From positions 930,001 to 994,000 of the forward strand of contig NZ_SDQD01000002.1 in assembly GCF_004153685.1 (NCBI RefSeq): a stretch of 64,000 nt of DNA, written 5' to 3'. A model generated the notes under the pieces. It saw only the letters and a program-made list of their open reading frames with translations. It did no database searches and was not told the origin of the DNA. Position 1 is the first letter of the stretch. Every line of letters begins with the position of its first letter. This document shows positions 43,049-51,106 of the stretch, piece by piece. Source of the stretch: Pollutimonas harenae (GTDB taxonomy: Bacteria > Pseudomonadota > Gammaproteobacteria > Burkholderiales > Burkholderiaceae_B). The position numbers and the translations under genes were made by a program.

Positions 43049-43993
43049 TCAGGCACCCTGCTGAGCTTCACTCCCGCAGCCCCCTTGGGCAAACATGGTT
43101 TCGGATGCCTTCTTGATCTGTTCGGGGCTTAGATCTTGGATATGCGTCGCGACCGACCAACGATGGCCATAGGGATCTTCCAGCAGGCCATAGCGATCGC
43201 CCCAGAACATGTCCTGGACTTCCATGATCTGCTTTGCACCCGCAGCCACTGCCTTTTTTGCTGCCTCGTCGGCATTTTCTACATACAGGTGCAGACTGAC
43301 GGGCGTGCCCTTGAGCGCCAAGGGACCCTGAGCGCCCCATTGAGGATTTTCATCGAACAGGAAAATAGCGGAATTGCCTATGTGCAAGTAGGCGTGGGCA
43401 ATCTTGCCGTCAGGGCCTTCCAGTCTGGACATTTCTATGGCGCCGAAGGCGCGCTTATAGAAATCGATGGCCTCGGCCGCGTTGGCGCATACCAGATGCG
43501 GGGTTATCGAACTCATGCCTGAAGGAATGGCCTTGATTTTGTCCGGATTATCGGGATCCAGGTCAAACAAGGCTTTCCAGCTCAGCATATCGAAGGGTGC
43601 GGAAAAATGCTCGTGGGCAATCAGCCAGTTTCCGTCTATCTTGCGGTAGCTGCTGGTCATGCGCATCCACGACGAGTGGACTTCGCCGCTTTCATCGCTG
43701 CCGCCGCAGCGTATCAGGCCATGTACGCTGGCCAGATCACCGGAAACCTGCATATCCATTTTTCCTGGTTCAAACACCATGGGCCCGCCGCACATGTCAA
43801 AGCAGGCCTTCCAGTGATCCCTATAAGCCTGCTTACCCTCGAACTGCAGTCGTAGCACAGCGTCATAGGCCACCACATCGGCCGTGTAGTGCTCGATGAT
43901 GGCATCGGCGTCCCGCATGTGTACAGCCTTCAGCCAACTTGCCATGGCCTCCTTGACCTCAGCCTGCCCCGTATTGCTTCCTGCTGCATCCAT
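43049..43993 (-). CDS. SnoaL-like / VOC (PhnB-type glyoxalase) fusion protein
   Basis: A 314-residue two-domain protein. Residues about 10-140 are an NTF2/SnoaL-like ketosteroid-isomerase fold ('VKEAMASWLKAVHMRDADAI' and 'GNWLIAHEHFSAPFDM'). Residues about 160-295 are a PhnB-type vicinal oxygen chelate domain ('ITPHLVCANAAEAIDFYKRAFGA', 'AHAYLHIGNSAIFLFDE', 'WGDRYGLLEDPYGHRWSVATH'). Each domain is usually a separate small protein. The ligand is unknown. It is divergent from an HxlR-SCP2 regulator with a clear operator between them, which suggests stress or xenobiotic response. Confidence 0.83.
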   Translation of the reverse strand: MDAAGSNTGQAEVKEAMASWLKAVHMRDADAIIEHYTADVVAYDAVLRLQFEGKQAYRDHWKACFDMCGGPMVFEPGKMDMQVSGDLASVHGLIRCGGSDESGEVHSSWMRMTSSYRKIDGNWLIAHEHFSAPFDMLSWKALFDLDPDNPDKIKAIPSGMSSITPHLVCANAAEAIDFYKRAFGAIEMSRLEGPDGKIAHAYLHIGNSAIFLFDENPQWGAQGPLALKGTPVSLHLYVENADEAAKKAVAAGAKQIMEVQDMFWGDRYGLLEDPYGHRWSVATHIQDLSPEQIKKASETMFAQGGCGSEAQQGA

Positions 43994-44075
43994 AGTTGGT
44001 CTCCCGAATAATTTAATGCCTGGGTTTGCGAAACAACGGTTTCATCTGCACAGGCGAGACTGGCAATTTATCACT

Positions 44076-44100
44076 ATTTAGTCCTAAAAAACAACTAAAT
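44076..44100. promoter_or_regulatory. Operator cluster for the HxlR-type regulator
   Basis: ATTTAGT (44076-44082) and ACTAAAT (44094-44100) are an exact inverted pair with an 11-bp spacer. A third half-site CTAAA (44084-44088) makes a tighter TTTAG-TC-CTAAA palindrome. The site lies in the 196-bp divergent promoter region. Confidence 0.55.
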
Positions 44101-44189
44101 AAAATGTAATCAGGATTAACAGTGTAAACTCGTGCTCATGAAGACGAAAAACAGAGGCTGCACAGCAGACAGCCCCAAAGCAGAAAGCA

Positions 44190-44891
44190 ATGCAAACAAC
44201 AAAAAGAACTTATGACGATGGCTGCGCTGCCGCGCATGCGCTCGATTTGGTGGGTGACCGCTGGGCCTTGCTGATTGTGCGTGAGTTATTGCTGGGCCCC
44301 AAACGGTTCACCGGCTTGCGTAGTGGCCTGCCCACGATCAGCCCCAACGTCCTGACCCAACGCCTGAACGATCTGGAGGCAACCGGAGTATTACGCCGCC
44401 GCAAGCTGCCACCCCCAATCAGTGCCTGGGTATACGAACTGACCGACTGGGGCAAGGCGCTGGAACCCATCATGCTGCAACTGGTGTACTGGGGAGTGCA
44501 ATCTCCGCTATTTTTACGTGGCGCTCCGCTAGGGGTCGATGCACTCGTGCTGTCGTTCAAGGCCATGTTCGACCCCAGTGCCGCCAACGGCGTGAAGCTC
44601 ACTGTCGAACTGCACTTCGAGGAAGATATATTCAGCGTCAACGTGGAGGATGGCCGGCTGCACGTCAGTCGCGGCCACGCTGCGCAACCTGCCGCCATTC
44701 TATCAACCAGCCCCCAAGGCATGCTCGGTCTGACCTATGGCAAGTCCGATATTGATGCGGCCGTGGCGGCGGGCATTGCCCGTTATTCTGGCGAGCGCTC
44801 GGCGCTCCAAACATTTTTCTCGGTCTTTAGCCTGCCTGACCCAGTAATGGACAGCACCGATGACACTCATCCGCAAGCCTGGCTGGCCTGA
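44190..44891 (+). CDS. HxlR-family regulator with C-terminal SCP2 sterol-carrier domain
   Basis: A 233-residue protein. The HxlR winged helix at about residues 10-105 has 'ALDLVGDRWALLIVRELLLGPKRFTGLRSGLP', 'ISPNVLTQRLNDLEATGVLRRRKLPPP' and 'YELTDWGKAL'. The C-terminal part (about 125-220) resembles the SCP2 lipid-binding fold and could bind a hydrophobic effector directly. It is divergent from the SnoaL-VOC fusion and presumably controls it. The ATG at 44190 has AGAAAG upstream. Confidence 0.85.
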   Translation: MQTTKRTYDDGCAAAHALDLVGDRWALLIVRELLLGPKRFTGLRSGLPTISPNVLTQRLNDLEATGVLRRRKLPPPISAWVYELTDWGKALEPIMLQLVYWGVQSPLFLRGAPLGVDALVLSFKAMFDPSAANGVKLTVELHFEEDIFSVNVEDGRLHVSRGHAAQPAAILSTSPQGMLGLTYGKSDIDAAVAAGIARYSGERSALQTFFSVFSLPDPVMDSTDDTHPQAWLA

Positions 44892-44905
44892 CCCGGTTAT
44901 CGCGC

Positions 44906-45121
44906 CTAGACAGTCAGGAATGGTTGCAACAATTGCCGGGCCATCTCGGCATGTGCCTCATCGACCAGCAGAATCTGCTCGTTCAGGCTGTTGGCTACCG
45001 GCCCCGGATACATGGTGCTGAAAGCGCCACCTTGCATCAGATATGGAATTTCGTAGGCCTGCATTAATGAAACAATGACTGCGGCCTCGGACTCTGATTT
45101 TGGCGAATAGATTGGTATCAT
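44906..45121 (-). CDS. DUF2007 domain protein
   Basis: A 71-residue protein with the short ferredoxin-like DUF2007 pattern: 'IYSPKSESEAAVIVSLMQAYEIPYLMQGGAF' then 'ILLVDEAHAEMARQLL'. Such proteins are called putative signal transducers on the basis of similarity to PII folds; no function is known. It is convergent with the HxlR gene and divergent from the serine acetyltransferase gene. Confidence 0.78.
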   Translation of the reverse strand: MIPIYSPKSESEAAVIVSLMQAYEIPYLMQGGAFSTMYPGPVANSLNEQILLVDEAHAEMARQLLQPFLTV

Positions 45122-45225
45122 ATTTGTTTGCCCCCCTTACGCATACTGCGATCTTAACGTTTTACGTACACGGCTCATACCCGCGCGCGGCCCGAAACGC
45201 CGATCCAGGCCGGAGAAATTGTTTT

Positions 45226-46164
45226 ATGGCTGTTTTCGACATCAATCCCATCGTCACTTCATTAAATGCCGTCCGACAAGATTGGCGCCAATCCCAGCAT
45301 CGCTCGCGCGAGCCCGGTGGCCGTGAGTTCCCCTCCCCCCAGGCGATCAGTCGTATCCTTGACGACCTGAAAGGCGTTCTATTTCCCATGCGCCTTGGGC
45401 CACTCGACTTGCGCCAGGAAAGCGAAGACTTCTACATAGGCCATACACTCGATTCGGCGCTGCATGCGCTGCTGGGCCAAGTCAGGCTGGAACTACGCTA
45501 TCAGGTACGGCACAAAAATTGCAGTCAGGACGTGATCGAAGCCCGCGCCGTCGAGTTGGTACAGGCCTTTGCTTCGTCTCTGCCCGAAATGCGCCGCTTG
45601 CTCGACTCCGACGTCCTGGCCGCCTATCAGGGTGATCCGGCCGCACGCAGCGTCGATGAAGTCTTGTTGTGCTATCCGGGTGTGCTGGCCATGATCCACC
45701 ACCGCATTGCCCATCAGTTCTACAAACAAGACCTCCCTTTACTGGCACGCATGTCATCAGAGCTGGCCCATTCTGCAACCGGTATTGATATTCATCCCGG
45801 CGCCCAAATTGGCCCCTGCTTCTTTATTGACCATGGTACGGGCGTCGTTATAGGCGAAACCGCCATCATAGGCAAAGGCGTGCGTATCTATCAGGCCGTC
45901 ACGCTGGGCGCCAAACGCTTCCCCACTGACGCCAACGGCAAAATCGAAAAAGGCCTGCCGCGTCACCCTATCGTCGAGGACGATGTGGTGATTTACGCCG
46001 GTGCCACCATATTGGGTCGGGTCACTCTCGGACGTGGCTGCACCATAGGCGGCAACGTCTGGCTGATCAACGATGTACCCGCCGGCAGCCACGTTACCCA
46101 GGCCAGCTTTCAAGATACCCGCACCTGCGACCCGGCTGTCGAGGGTGCTGCCGAATCCGAATAG
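45226..46164 (+). CDS. cysE: Serine O-acetyltransferase (EpsC/long type)
   Basis: A 312-residue enzyme that makes O-acetylserine from serine and acetyl-CoA for cysteine synthesis. The N-terminal helical half is of the longer EpsC class ('LDLRQESEDFYIGHTLDSAL'). The C-terminal left-handed beta helix has 'HSATGIDIHPGAQIGPCFFIDHGTGVVIGETA' and the catalytic His in FIDHGTG, then 'GAKRFPTDANGKIEKGLPRHPIVEDDVVIYAGATILG'. The ATG at 45226 follows CCGGAGAAA; an upstream in-frame extension has no support. Its stop is 3 bp from a convergent ABC operon of the sulfonate/nitrate type. Confidence 0.87.
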   Translation: MAVFDINPIVTSLNAVRQDWRQSQHRSREPGGREFPSPQAISRILDDLKGVLFPMRLGPLDLRQESEDFYIGHTLDSALHALLGQVRLELRYQVRHKNCSQDVIEARAVELVQAFASSLPEMRRLLDSDVLAAYQGDPAARSVDEVLLCYPGVLAMIHHRIAHQFYKQDLPLLARMSSELAHSATGIDIHPGAQIGPCFFIDHGTGVVIGETAIIGKGVRIYQAVTLGAKRFPTDANGKIEKGLPRHPIVEDDVVIYAGATILGRVTLGRGCTIGGNVWLINDVPAGSHVTQASFQDTRTCDPAVEGAAESE

Positions 46165-46167
46165 CTG

Positions 46168-47016
46168 TCAGTGGCAGTCTGCAACCGTCTGGTCGAGGTA
46201 AACCTCGAAGGCAATATCGTTGGCCCGCGACTTGGTTAACGCGGCCAGATGGCGACTGGACTTCCATTCTTTGGTCAGTTGCCTGAGCGCACTCACCATT
46301 TGCTCGTCGCCGGCATCGGCCAGGAACACCAGCGGTTCTTTGTCCTTTTGCACGAGCTGAGCCGAAAATTTCTTCCATTCGGGCAACTTGAGCAAAGATT
46401 TGAGCATGGTTTCATCGTGTACCGCGGCATCGCACTCACCTATGCGCAAAGCCAGCAAAGCGTCAGCCGGCGCGCGATAAACCATTTCTTTTGCACCATA
46501 GCGTGCAGCCATGGAACCCACATAACGCCCGCCCTCGGCCAGGCAGACGCTACGGTTTTTCAGTTGTTCCCACGATTTGATATCGGTGTCGGTGCGCATG
46601 ATGGCCATGGGTGCCAGCGCATAACCAGTGGAAATCGCCACCCGGGCATCGGCCGTGGCCGATACAGAGGTAGAGGCAGGCGCCAGTACTACCCTGGGCT
46701 CGTCAGCCTTCATCAAAGCTTGCTTGCTGTCCGCCTGGGCGGGCACTGCCTGCCAGGCCAGCGCCAGCCTGGTGGCCAGCGCCTCAGCCAGTGCCGTATC
46801 AATTGCCTCAGGAGTGCGAACCTTGGACCCTCCCACAAAAGGTGGCACGACGTATTGCATGCCCACCTGCAGTGCGCCATCTGTCCCGCCCGCTCCCGGC
46901 ACCTCGGTCGCGGCATGAACATACCCAGACATGGCAGTCAGGCTGATGGCCGCAGTGGCCATGGCCAGACCAAAGGTGGAAAACAGCTTACGGCAGCAGG
47001 CAGGCAGAATATTCAT
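46168..47016 (-). CDS. Family 3-like extracellular solute-binding protein
   Basis: A 282-residue secreted protein; the signal peptide ends at VHA (about residue 35). The PBP2 fold shows 'LQVGMQYVVPPFVGGS' and 'ALAEALATRLALAWQAVP', then 'RTDTDIKSWEQLKNRSVCLAEGGRYVGSMAARYGA' and 'ALRIGECDAAVHDETMLKSLLKLPEWKKF'. Such proteins usually bind amino acids or small acids. It is the last gene of an ABC operon that already has another binding protein, starting two bases after the permease stop. It may widen the ligand range or act as an accessory. Confidence 0.75.
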   Translation of the reverse strand: MNILPACCRKLFSTFGLAMATAAISLTAMSGYVHAATEVPGAGGTDGALQVGMQYVVPPFVGGSKVRTPEAIDTALAEALATRLALAWQAVPAQADSKQALMKADEPRVVLAPASTSVSATADARVAISTGYALAPMAIMRTDTDIKSWEQLKNRSVCLAEGGRYVGSMAARYGAKEMVYRAPADALLALRIGECDAAVHDETMLKSLLKLPEWKKFSAQLVQKDKEPLVFLADAGDEQMVSALRQLTKEWKSSRHLAALTKSRANDIAFEVYLDQTVADCH

Positions 47017-47018
47017 GT

Positions 47019-47792
47019 TCAGACATACTGATAGCGCAGCACGCGGCGCTTCAGATTTTCAAGGATGACCTGGTCGATCAGGGTAGCCAATATGGCGATG
47101 GTCAGGATATTGGCCATCACCCCCATCATGTCGGCGGTTTCTCCGGCATAAGCCAGCGAGCGGCCCAGACCCTGGCCGAATCCAATCAGCATCTCGGCTG
47201 AAATCAGTGCGCGCCAGGCATTGCCAAAAGCCAGCTGGGCACCGGTGATCAGCTCGGGCATGACGGCAGGCAAATAAACCCGCTTGAGCATGTCCCAGCG
47301 GCTGGCCCCCATGACCCGGGCAGCTGATACGTGCACATTAAGCACGCTCTCGGTGGCATTCATGACCGACAAGGCAGCCGGAAAAAATGCCGACAGGGCA
47401 ATGACAACAATGATGGGCATATTGCCAAAGCCCATCATGATCAAAAACAGCGGTACCCAGGCGATGGACGGGATCGATTGCAGGATGATGATGGCCGATT
47501 TGAGCACTTCGCGAAAGAAGAACAACACACCGCCTATCAGGCCGAAGCCCACCCCGAATGCCAGCGCGGAGCCGTAGCCAAAGCCCAGACGCACCAGGCT
47601 GCCCGACAAGGCGGCACGAAAGTCGGCTGACTGTATGTCTTCCCACAAGCGGACCATGACCGAAGGCACCCCTGGCATCAGGAAGTCAGGCAGCGACCAC
47701 GCCGCAATTTGCCAGAACAGCAAGATGGCGGCAACGGCAACCACCATGGCTAATTTTTTTTTGTAACCCGTCAGTCGAATCTGAGTACTCAT
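47019..47792 (-). CDS. ABC transporter permease (SsuC/TauC/NrtB type)
   Basis: A 257-residue inner-membrane protein with about six helices and the permease coupling motif 'YLPAVMPELITGAQLAFGNAWRALISAEM', preceded by 'ARVMGASRWDMLKRV'. This is the BPD_transp_1 group that moves sulfonates, taurine, nitrate or pyrimidine precursors. It pairs with the ATPase at 48883-49656 and the binding protein at 47891-48886. A strong hairpin in the 98-bp gap before it may set its expression below that of the binding protein. Confidence 0.88.
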   Translation of the reverse strand: MSTQIRLTGYKKKLAMVVAVAAILLFWQIAAWSLPDFLMPGVPSVMVRLWEDIQSADFRAALSGSLVRLGFGYGSALAFGVGFGLIGGVLFFFREVLKSAIIILQSIPSIAWVPLFLIMMGFGNMPIIVVIALSAFFPAALSVMNATESVLNVHVSAARVMGASRWDMLKRVYLPAVMPELITGAQLAFGNAWRALISAEMLIGFGQGLGRSLAYAGETADMMGVMANILTIAILATLIDQVILENLKRRVLRYQYV

Positions 47793-47807
47793 GTATGCTC
47801 AAAATAC

Positions 47808-47835
47808 ATGATGGCCGGTTCGTACCGGCCATCAT
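47808..47835 (-). repeat. Intercistronic hairpin in the sulfonate-type ABC operon
   Basis: A perfect 12-bp stem, ATGATGGCCGGT (47808-47819) with its complement (47824-47835), closes on a 4-nt loop. There is no T run. It sits between the binding-protein stop and the permease start, where such hairpins commonly protect the upstream mRNA. Confidence 0.6.
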
Positions 47836-47890
47836 TGGATGGATGTTTACAGCGGCACAGCGCTGCTCCGCGCCCTGGCACGAAATGAAG

Positions 47891-48886
47891 TTATAGCTTG
47901 CGTGCTTCCTGCCATTCCAGATCGATAATCTGCGATACATCGAAAGGCTTGCCGTCACGCGTTTTCAATGAACCCTGTGCCTGCATGATGTCGGCGATTT
48001 CCTGCATGCGGTCCAGTTCCTGTTCCGTCAGCTTGGGGCTGAAAGTCTGGCTCTTGATGGCATCGCGAATGATGTCTTCGCGAGGCACATCGCCATGCTT
48101 TAGGGTCTTGAGCGTGGGCTCGGCAATAAAGTAGCTGGCGATCAGTTTGGCGCCCTCTTCCGGCTTGTTGGTCAGCAATTCAATCGCTTCGCGCTGCGCA
48201 TCGAGCGATTTCCAGACTTCTTCCTTACGGTTCTTGACCGTATCACCCGAGGCGATTACCACCATGCAAGGGAAAGGCCAGACTTCACCGACCTCGTATA
48301 TTTGCGTGACGGGAGCAACCAGTTGTGCAATGCGTGCCTGCGGCTCGAACAGAAAGGCTGCGTCGACACGCTTGCCCACCAGGGACTGCACTGCCACCTG
48401 CGGGCTGACGCCCATGATCGACAGGTCTTCAGGCTTGAGTCCTGCCTCTTTCAGCACTACGCCCTTCAATACGGTGTCGGCCGTGCTGCCTTCTTTTTGC
48501 GAAGCCAGGGTGTGCCCTTTAAGATCGGCTACATTCTTGATGCCCGAGTCATCGCGCACCACGATGGCGTGGAAGCCATGCTGCGCACCACCAACCACTT
48601 TCAGATCAGCCCCCTTGGAGGACCATGAAGCGGCATTGGTGAAGCCCAGTACGCCGGTATCGAGCTGGCCGCCCACAATGGCTTTGATCAGGTCGGTACC
48701 CGATTTGAACTCGACCAATTCGACGTCCAGGCCGTGCTTCTTGTAGAAACCACCCTCGTAGGCAGCAATGGCTTGCGCATCGTCCATGACGCGCAAATAA
48801 CCAATCTTGAATTTATCGGCCGCCAGTGCGGGCGATGCCAGAGCAAATGCCGCCAGAACGGGCAACAACAGACGTGACAATTTCAT
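47891..48886 (-). CDS. ABC transporter substrate-binding protein (SsuA/TauA/NMT1-like)
   Basis: A 331-residue periplasmic protein with a signal peptide cleaved after ALA (about residue 22). 'KIGYLRVMDDAQAIAAYEGGFYKKHGLDVELVEFKSGTDLIKAIVGGQLD' is the classic NMT1/SsuA/TauA start, and later 'LKGHTLASQKEGSTADTVLKGV' follows. The ligand is likely an aliphatic sulfonate, nitrate-like anion or pyrimidine precursor. It overlaps the ATPase gene by 4 bp (ATGA). Position next to a convergent serine acetyltransferase favours sulfur supply, but this is weak evidence. Confidence 0.87.
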   Translation of the reverse strand: MKLSRLLLPVLAAFALASPALAADKFKIGYLRVMDDAQAIAAYEGGFYKKHGLDVELVEFKSGTDLIKAIVGGQLDTGVLGFTNAASWSSKGADLKVVGGAQHGFHAIVVRDDSGIKNVADLKGHTLASQKEGSTADTVLKGVVLKEAGLKPEDLSIMGVSPQVAVQSLVGKRVDAAFLFEPQARIAQLVAPVTQIYEVGEVWPFPCMVVIASGDTVKNRKEEVWKSLDAQREAIELLTNKPEEGAKLIASYFIAEPTLKTLKHGDVPREDIIRDAIKSQTFSPKLTEQELDRMQEIADIMQAQGSLKTRDGKPFDVSQIIDLEWQEARKL

Positions 48887-49656
48887 GCTTCAACTTCCTC
48901 TAGGATGGCAGTGGATTCTTCGTGCTCGGCGTGTATGCCAAGCAAGCCCAGAATTTCCCGGCGCATGCCGGCAAACTCGGACAAGTCGTGCGTTTTTTCG
49001 TGCTGGGTGAGGTTGAACTCTTTCAACACGGTGGCTGGGCGCGCACTGAAAACCAGGATGCGATCAGCCAGGAACAAGGCCTCATCGACATCATGGGTGA
49101 CCAGCAGCACGGTTGGGCCGGCTTCGCGTATGAGCTGGCGCAAGGCGTCTTGCAAAGTCATGCGCGTGAGCGCGTCCAGGGCGCCAAAAGGCTCATCAAG
49201 CAGCAAGGCTTTGGGGTGAGAAATAAACGCACGTGCCAATGCTGCCCGTTGGCGCATACCGCCCGAAACCTGGTGCGGAAAGTAATTTTCGAAACCCTTG
49301 AGATTGACTTTGGACAGCCACTCGGCAGCCTGCTTCAAGGCCAGCTGTTTGTCGATCTTTTGGAATTCCAGTGCCAGCGCGACGTTTTGCGCCAGCGTCA
49401 GCCACGGATACAAGGCATTTTCCTGGAACATCAGCGTACGCTCGGGATGGGGTCCCTGTATGCTCGCCCCATCGGCCAGCATCGCTCCGGCGCTGGGGGT
49501 CTCCAGGCCGGCAGCCATGTGCAGCAAGGTCGATTTGCCGCAACCCGAAGGCCCGACCAGAGCCACCAGCTCGCCCGATTCGATATCGCGGCTGAAATTC
49601 TCGATGACCCGCAGGCCCGAGAATTCCTTTTCTATATTCTGAAACGACAGCTTCAT
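48883..49656 (-). CDS. ABC transporter ATP-binding protein (SsuB/TauB type)
   Basis: A 257-residue ATPase with Walker A GPSGCGKST, Q-loop 'MFQENALYPWLTLAQNV', signature VSGGMRQRAALARAF, Walker B 'LLLDEPFGALD' and switch 'LLVTHDVDEAL'. It energises the permease at 47019. ATG at 49656 begins MKLSFQNIEKEF; the frame extends to 49701, but the added residues are not conserved in the family. It is the first gene of the operon. Confidence 0.88.
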   Translation of the reverse strand: MKLSFQNIEKEFSGLRVIENFSRDIESGELVALVGPSGCGKSTLLHMAAGLETPSAGAMLADGASIQGPHPERTLMFQENALYPWLTLAQNVALALEFQKIDKQLALKQAAEWLSKVNLKGFENYFPHQVSGGMRQRAALARAFISHPKALLLDEPFGALDALTRMTLQDALRQLIREAGPTVLLVTHDVDEALFLADRILVFSARPATVLKEFNLTQHEKTHDLSEFAGMRREILGLLGIHAEHEESTAILEEVEA

Positions 49657-49840
49657 GAGTGCTCGATTTACTATTTGGTTATATCGAACTGTACTAATCA
49701 CAAACTATCATCACAAGAAATTTAATCGTCTTTACTTATAACCCAGTGAAATATATGAGCAACAGGCAAGCTCTGTAACGCTGCATAAGAAAACAGCCGC
49801 CGCGGGCCTGCGGCGGGCAGAAAACCGTTATGTTGCAAAT

Positions 49841-50455
49841 TTACACGGACTTGTCTTTTTTGGGCGGCGGGACAAAGGCAGCGGGCCTGTCCATGCCGTG
49901 GTATTCAGGGTTGGGAATCATGTCTATCCCGATGGCCATGCGATTCGACATATTGAAAAAACCTACGACATCGGCCAGATCGAAGATATCCTCCTGGCTC
50001 AGCCCCACCGCCGTGAGGGCCGCCCGGTCGGATTCGACGACTTGCTCTGGGGTTTTGGTCAGTTTCCAGGCGAAATCCAGCATGGCGCGCTGACGCGGTT
50101 CCAGTGGTGCCACCCGATAATTCATCACCATCATCTCGCCCAACTGTGGATCACCCGACAGCGCACGCACCGCCTGCCCATGCGCCACCAGGCAGTAATA
50201 GCAATGGTTGGCACTAGACACCACCACTGCAATCATTTCCCTTTCGAGTTTGCTGAGCCCCGACGGCGCCAGCATCAGCTCGTTATACATGGCCATGAAA
50301 TTGCGCAATTTGTTAGGGCGCAAGCTATAGGCGGCCAGTACATTGGGCACCAGGCCCAGCTTTTCGGTGCATTTTTGAAATACAGCCTGTATGTCGTCAT
50401 CGAGGCTGCTGGCATCGGGTGCGCCCAGCGCAGACACGTAATTCGGTTGTGGCAT
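49841..50455 (-). CDS. Peroxidase-related/AhpD-like carboxymuconolactone decarboxylase family protein
   Basis: A 204-residue protein of the AhpD/CMD fold. The redox motif is in 'ANHCYYCLVAHGQAVRALSGD', a CxxC with following His, and 'LSKLEREMIAVVVSSAN' precedes it. The C-terminal 'FFNMSNRMAIGIDMIPNPEYHGM' region matches the peroxidase-related (YciW-like) subgroup. It likely reduces peroxides or disulfides using an alkyl hydroperoxide-type thiol cycle. It is divergent from a hemerythrin-domain gene 72 bp away, with TATAAT at 50472-50477 between them. ATG follows CCGGAGA. Confidence 0.83.
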   Translation of the reverse strand: MPQPNYVSALGAPDASSLDDDIQAVFQKCTEKLGLVPNVLAAYSLRPNKLRNFMAMYNELMLAPSGLSKLEREMIAVVVSSANHCYYCLVAHGQAVRALSGDPQLGEMMVMNYRVAPLEPRQRAMLDFAWKLTKTPEQVVESDRAALTAVGLSQEDIFDLADVVGFFNMSNRMAIGIDMIPNPEYHGMDRPAAFVPPPKKDKSV

Positions 50456-50527
50456 GAAAGTCTCCGGTTACTATAATTAGTGGCTGATAAGAGTATATCC
50501 AGAGACCCGTGTCCGGAGACCTTCACC

Positions 50528-51091
50528 ATGACTACAGACTTTCCCGGTTTTTCAGGTCCGGCGGCCAGCACAGAAGCCCCGCTGGAAATGCTCAGTGCTT
50601 GTCATTATCGTATTGAACGCCAGTGCAGCACACTCAGGCGACTGGTTCCACATTTACGCGAACACGGCCCTGACGAAGAGGCTCGCACCGCAGCAACCCG
50701 CATCATGCGCTATTTCGACACCTCTGCCCTGCAGCACCACGCCGACGAAGAAGAAGATTTGTTTCCCGCCCTGCTCGAGTCCATGGCCGGGTCGGATGCC
50801 ATCTGCATACGGCAGCTGACCGATGGTCTGGCCGCCGATCACCGCAAGCTCGAGGCAGGCTGGCGCCGCTTGCGCGTTGTGCTGTCCCAGATCGCTGACG
50901 GCCAGCCAGCAGAGCTGCCCGCCGACCTCCTGGATGCCTTCATCAGCCTGTACGAAGACCATATGCAGCGCGAAGAAGACGAGCTGTTTCCTATGGCTGC
51001 ACGGCTGCTTGGCGACGCCGACATCACCCGCATCGGCCAGGCCATGCGCCAGCGGCGCGGCATCAGTGATGCGGACATCGCCGGCAACTGA
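50528..51091 (+). CDS. Hemerythrin HHE cation-binding domain protein
   Basis: A 187-residue four-helix protein with hemerythrin-like metal motifs. The first His is in 'CHYRIERQC', then 'QHHADEEEDLFPALLE' (HxxxE) in helix 2, 'DHRKLEAGW' in helix 3 and 'YEDHMQREEDELFPMAARLL' in helix 4. Such di-iron proteins sense or store O2, NO or iron, or repair Fe-S centres (YtfE relatives). ATG at 50528 has CCGGAGA upstream; a GTG at 50480 is less likely. It converges with the AAA gene. Confidence 0.85.
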   Translation: MTTDFPGFSGPAASTEAPLEMLSACHYRIERQCSTLRRLVPHLREHGPDEEARTAATRIMRYFDTSALQHHADEEEDLFPALLESMAGSDAICIRQLTDGLAADHRKLEAGWRRLRVVLSQIADGQPAELPADLLDAFISLYEDHMQREEDELFPMAARLLGDADITRIGQAMRQRRGISDADIAGN

Positions 51092-51106
51092 CAGGCCTCA
51101 CGACCG

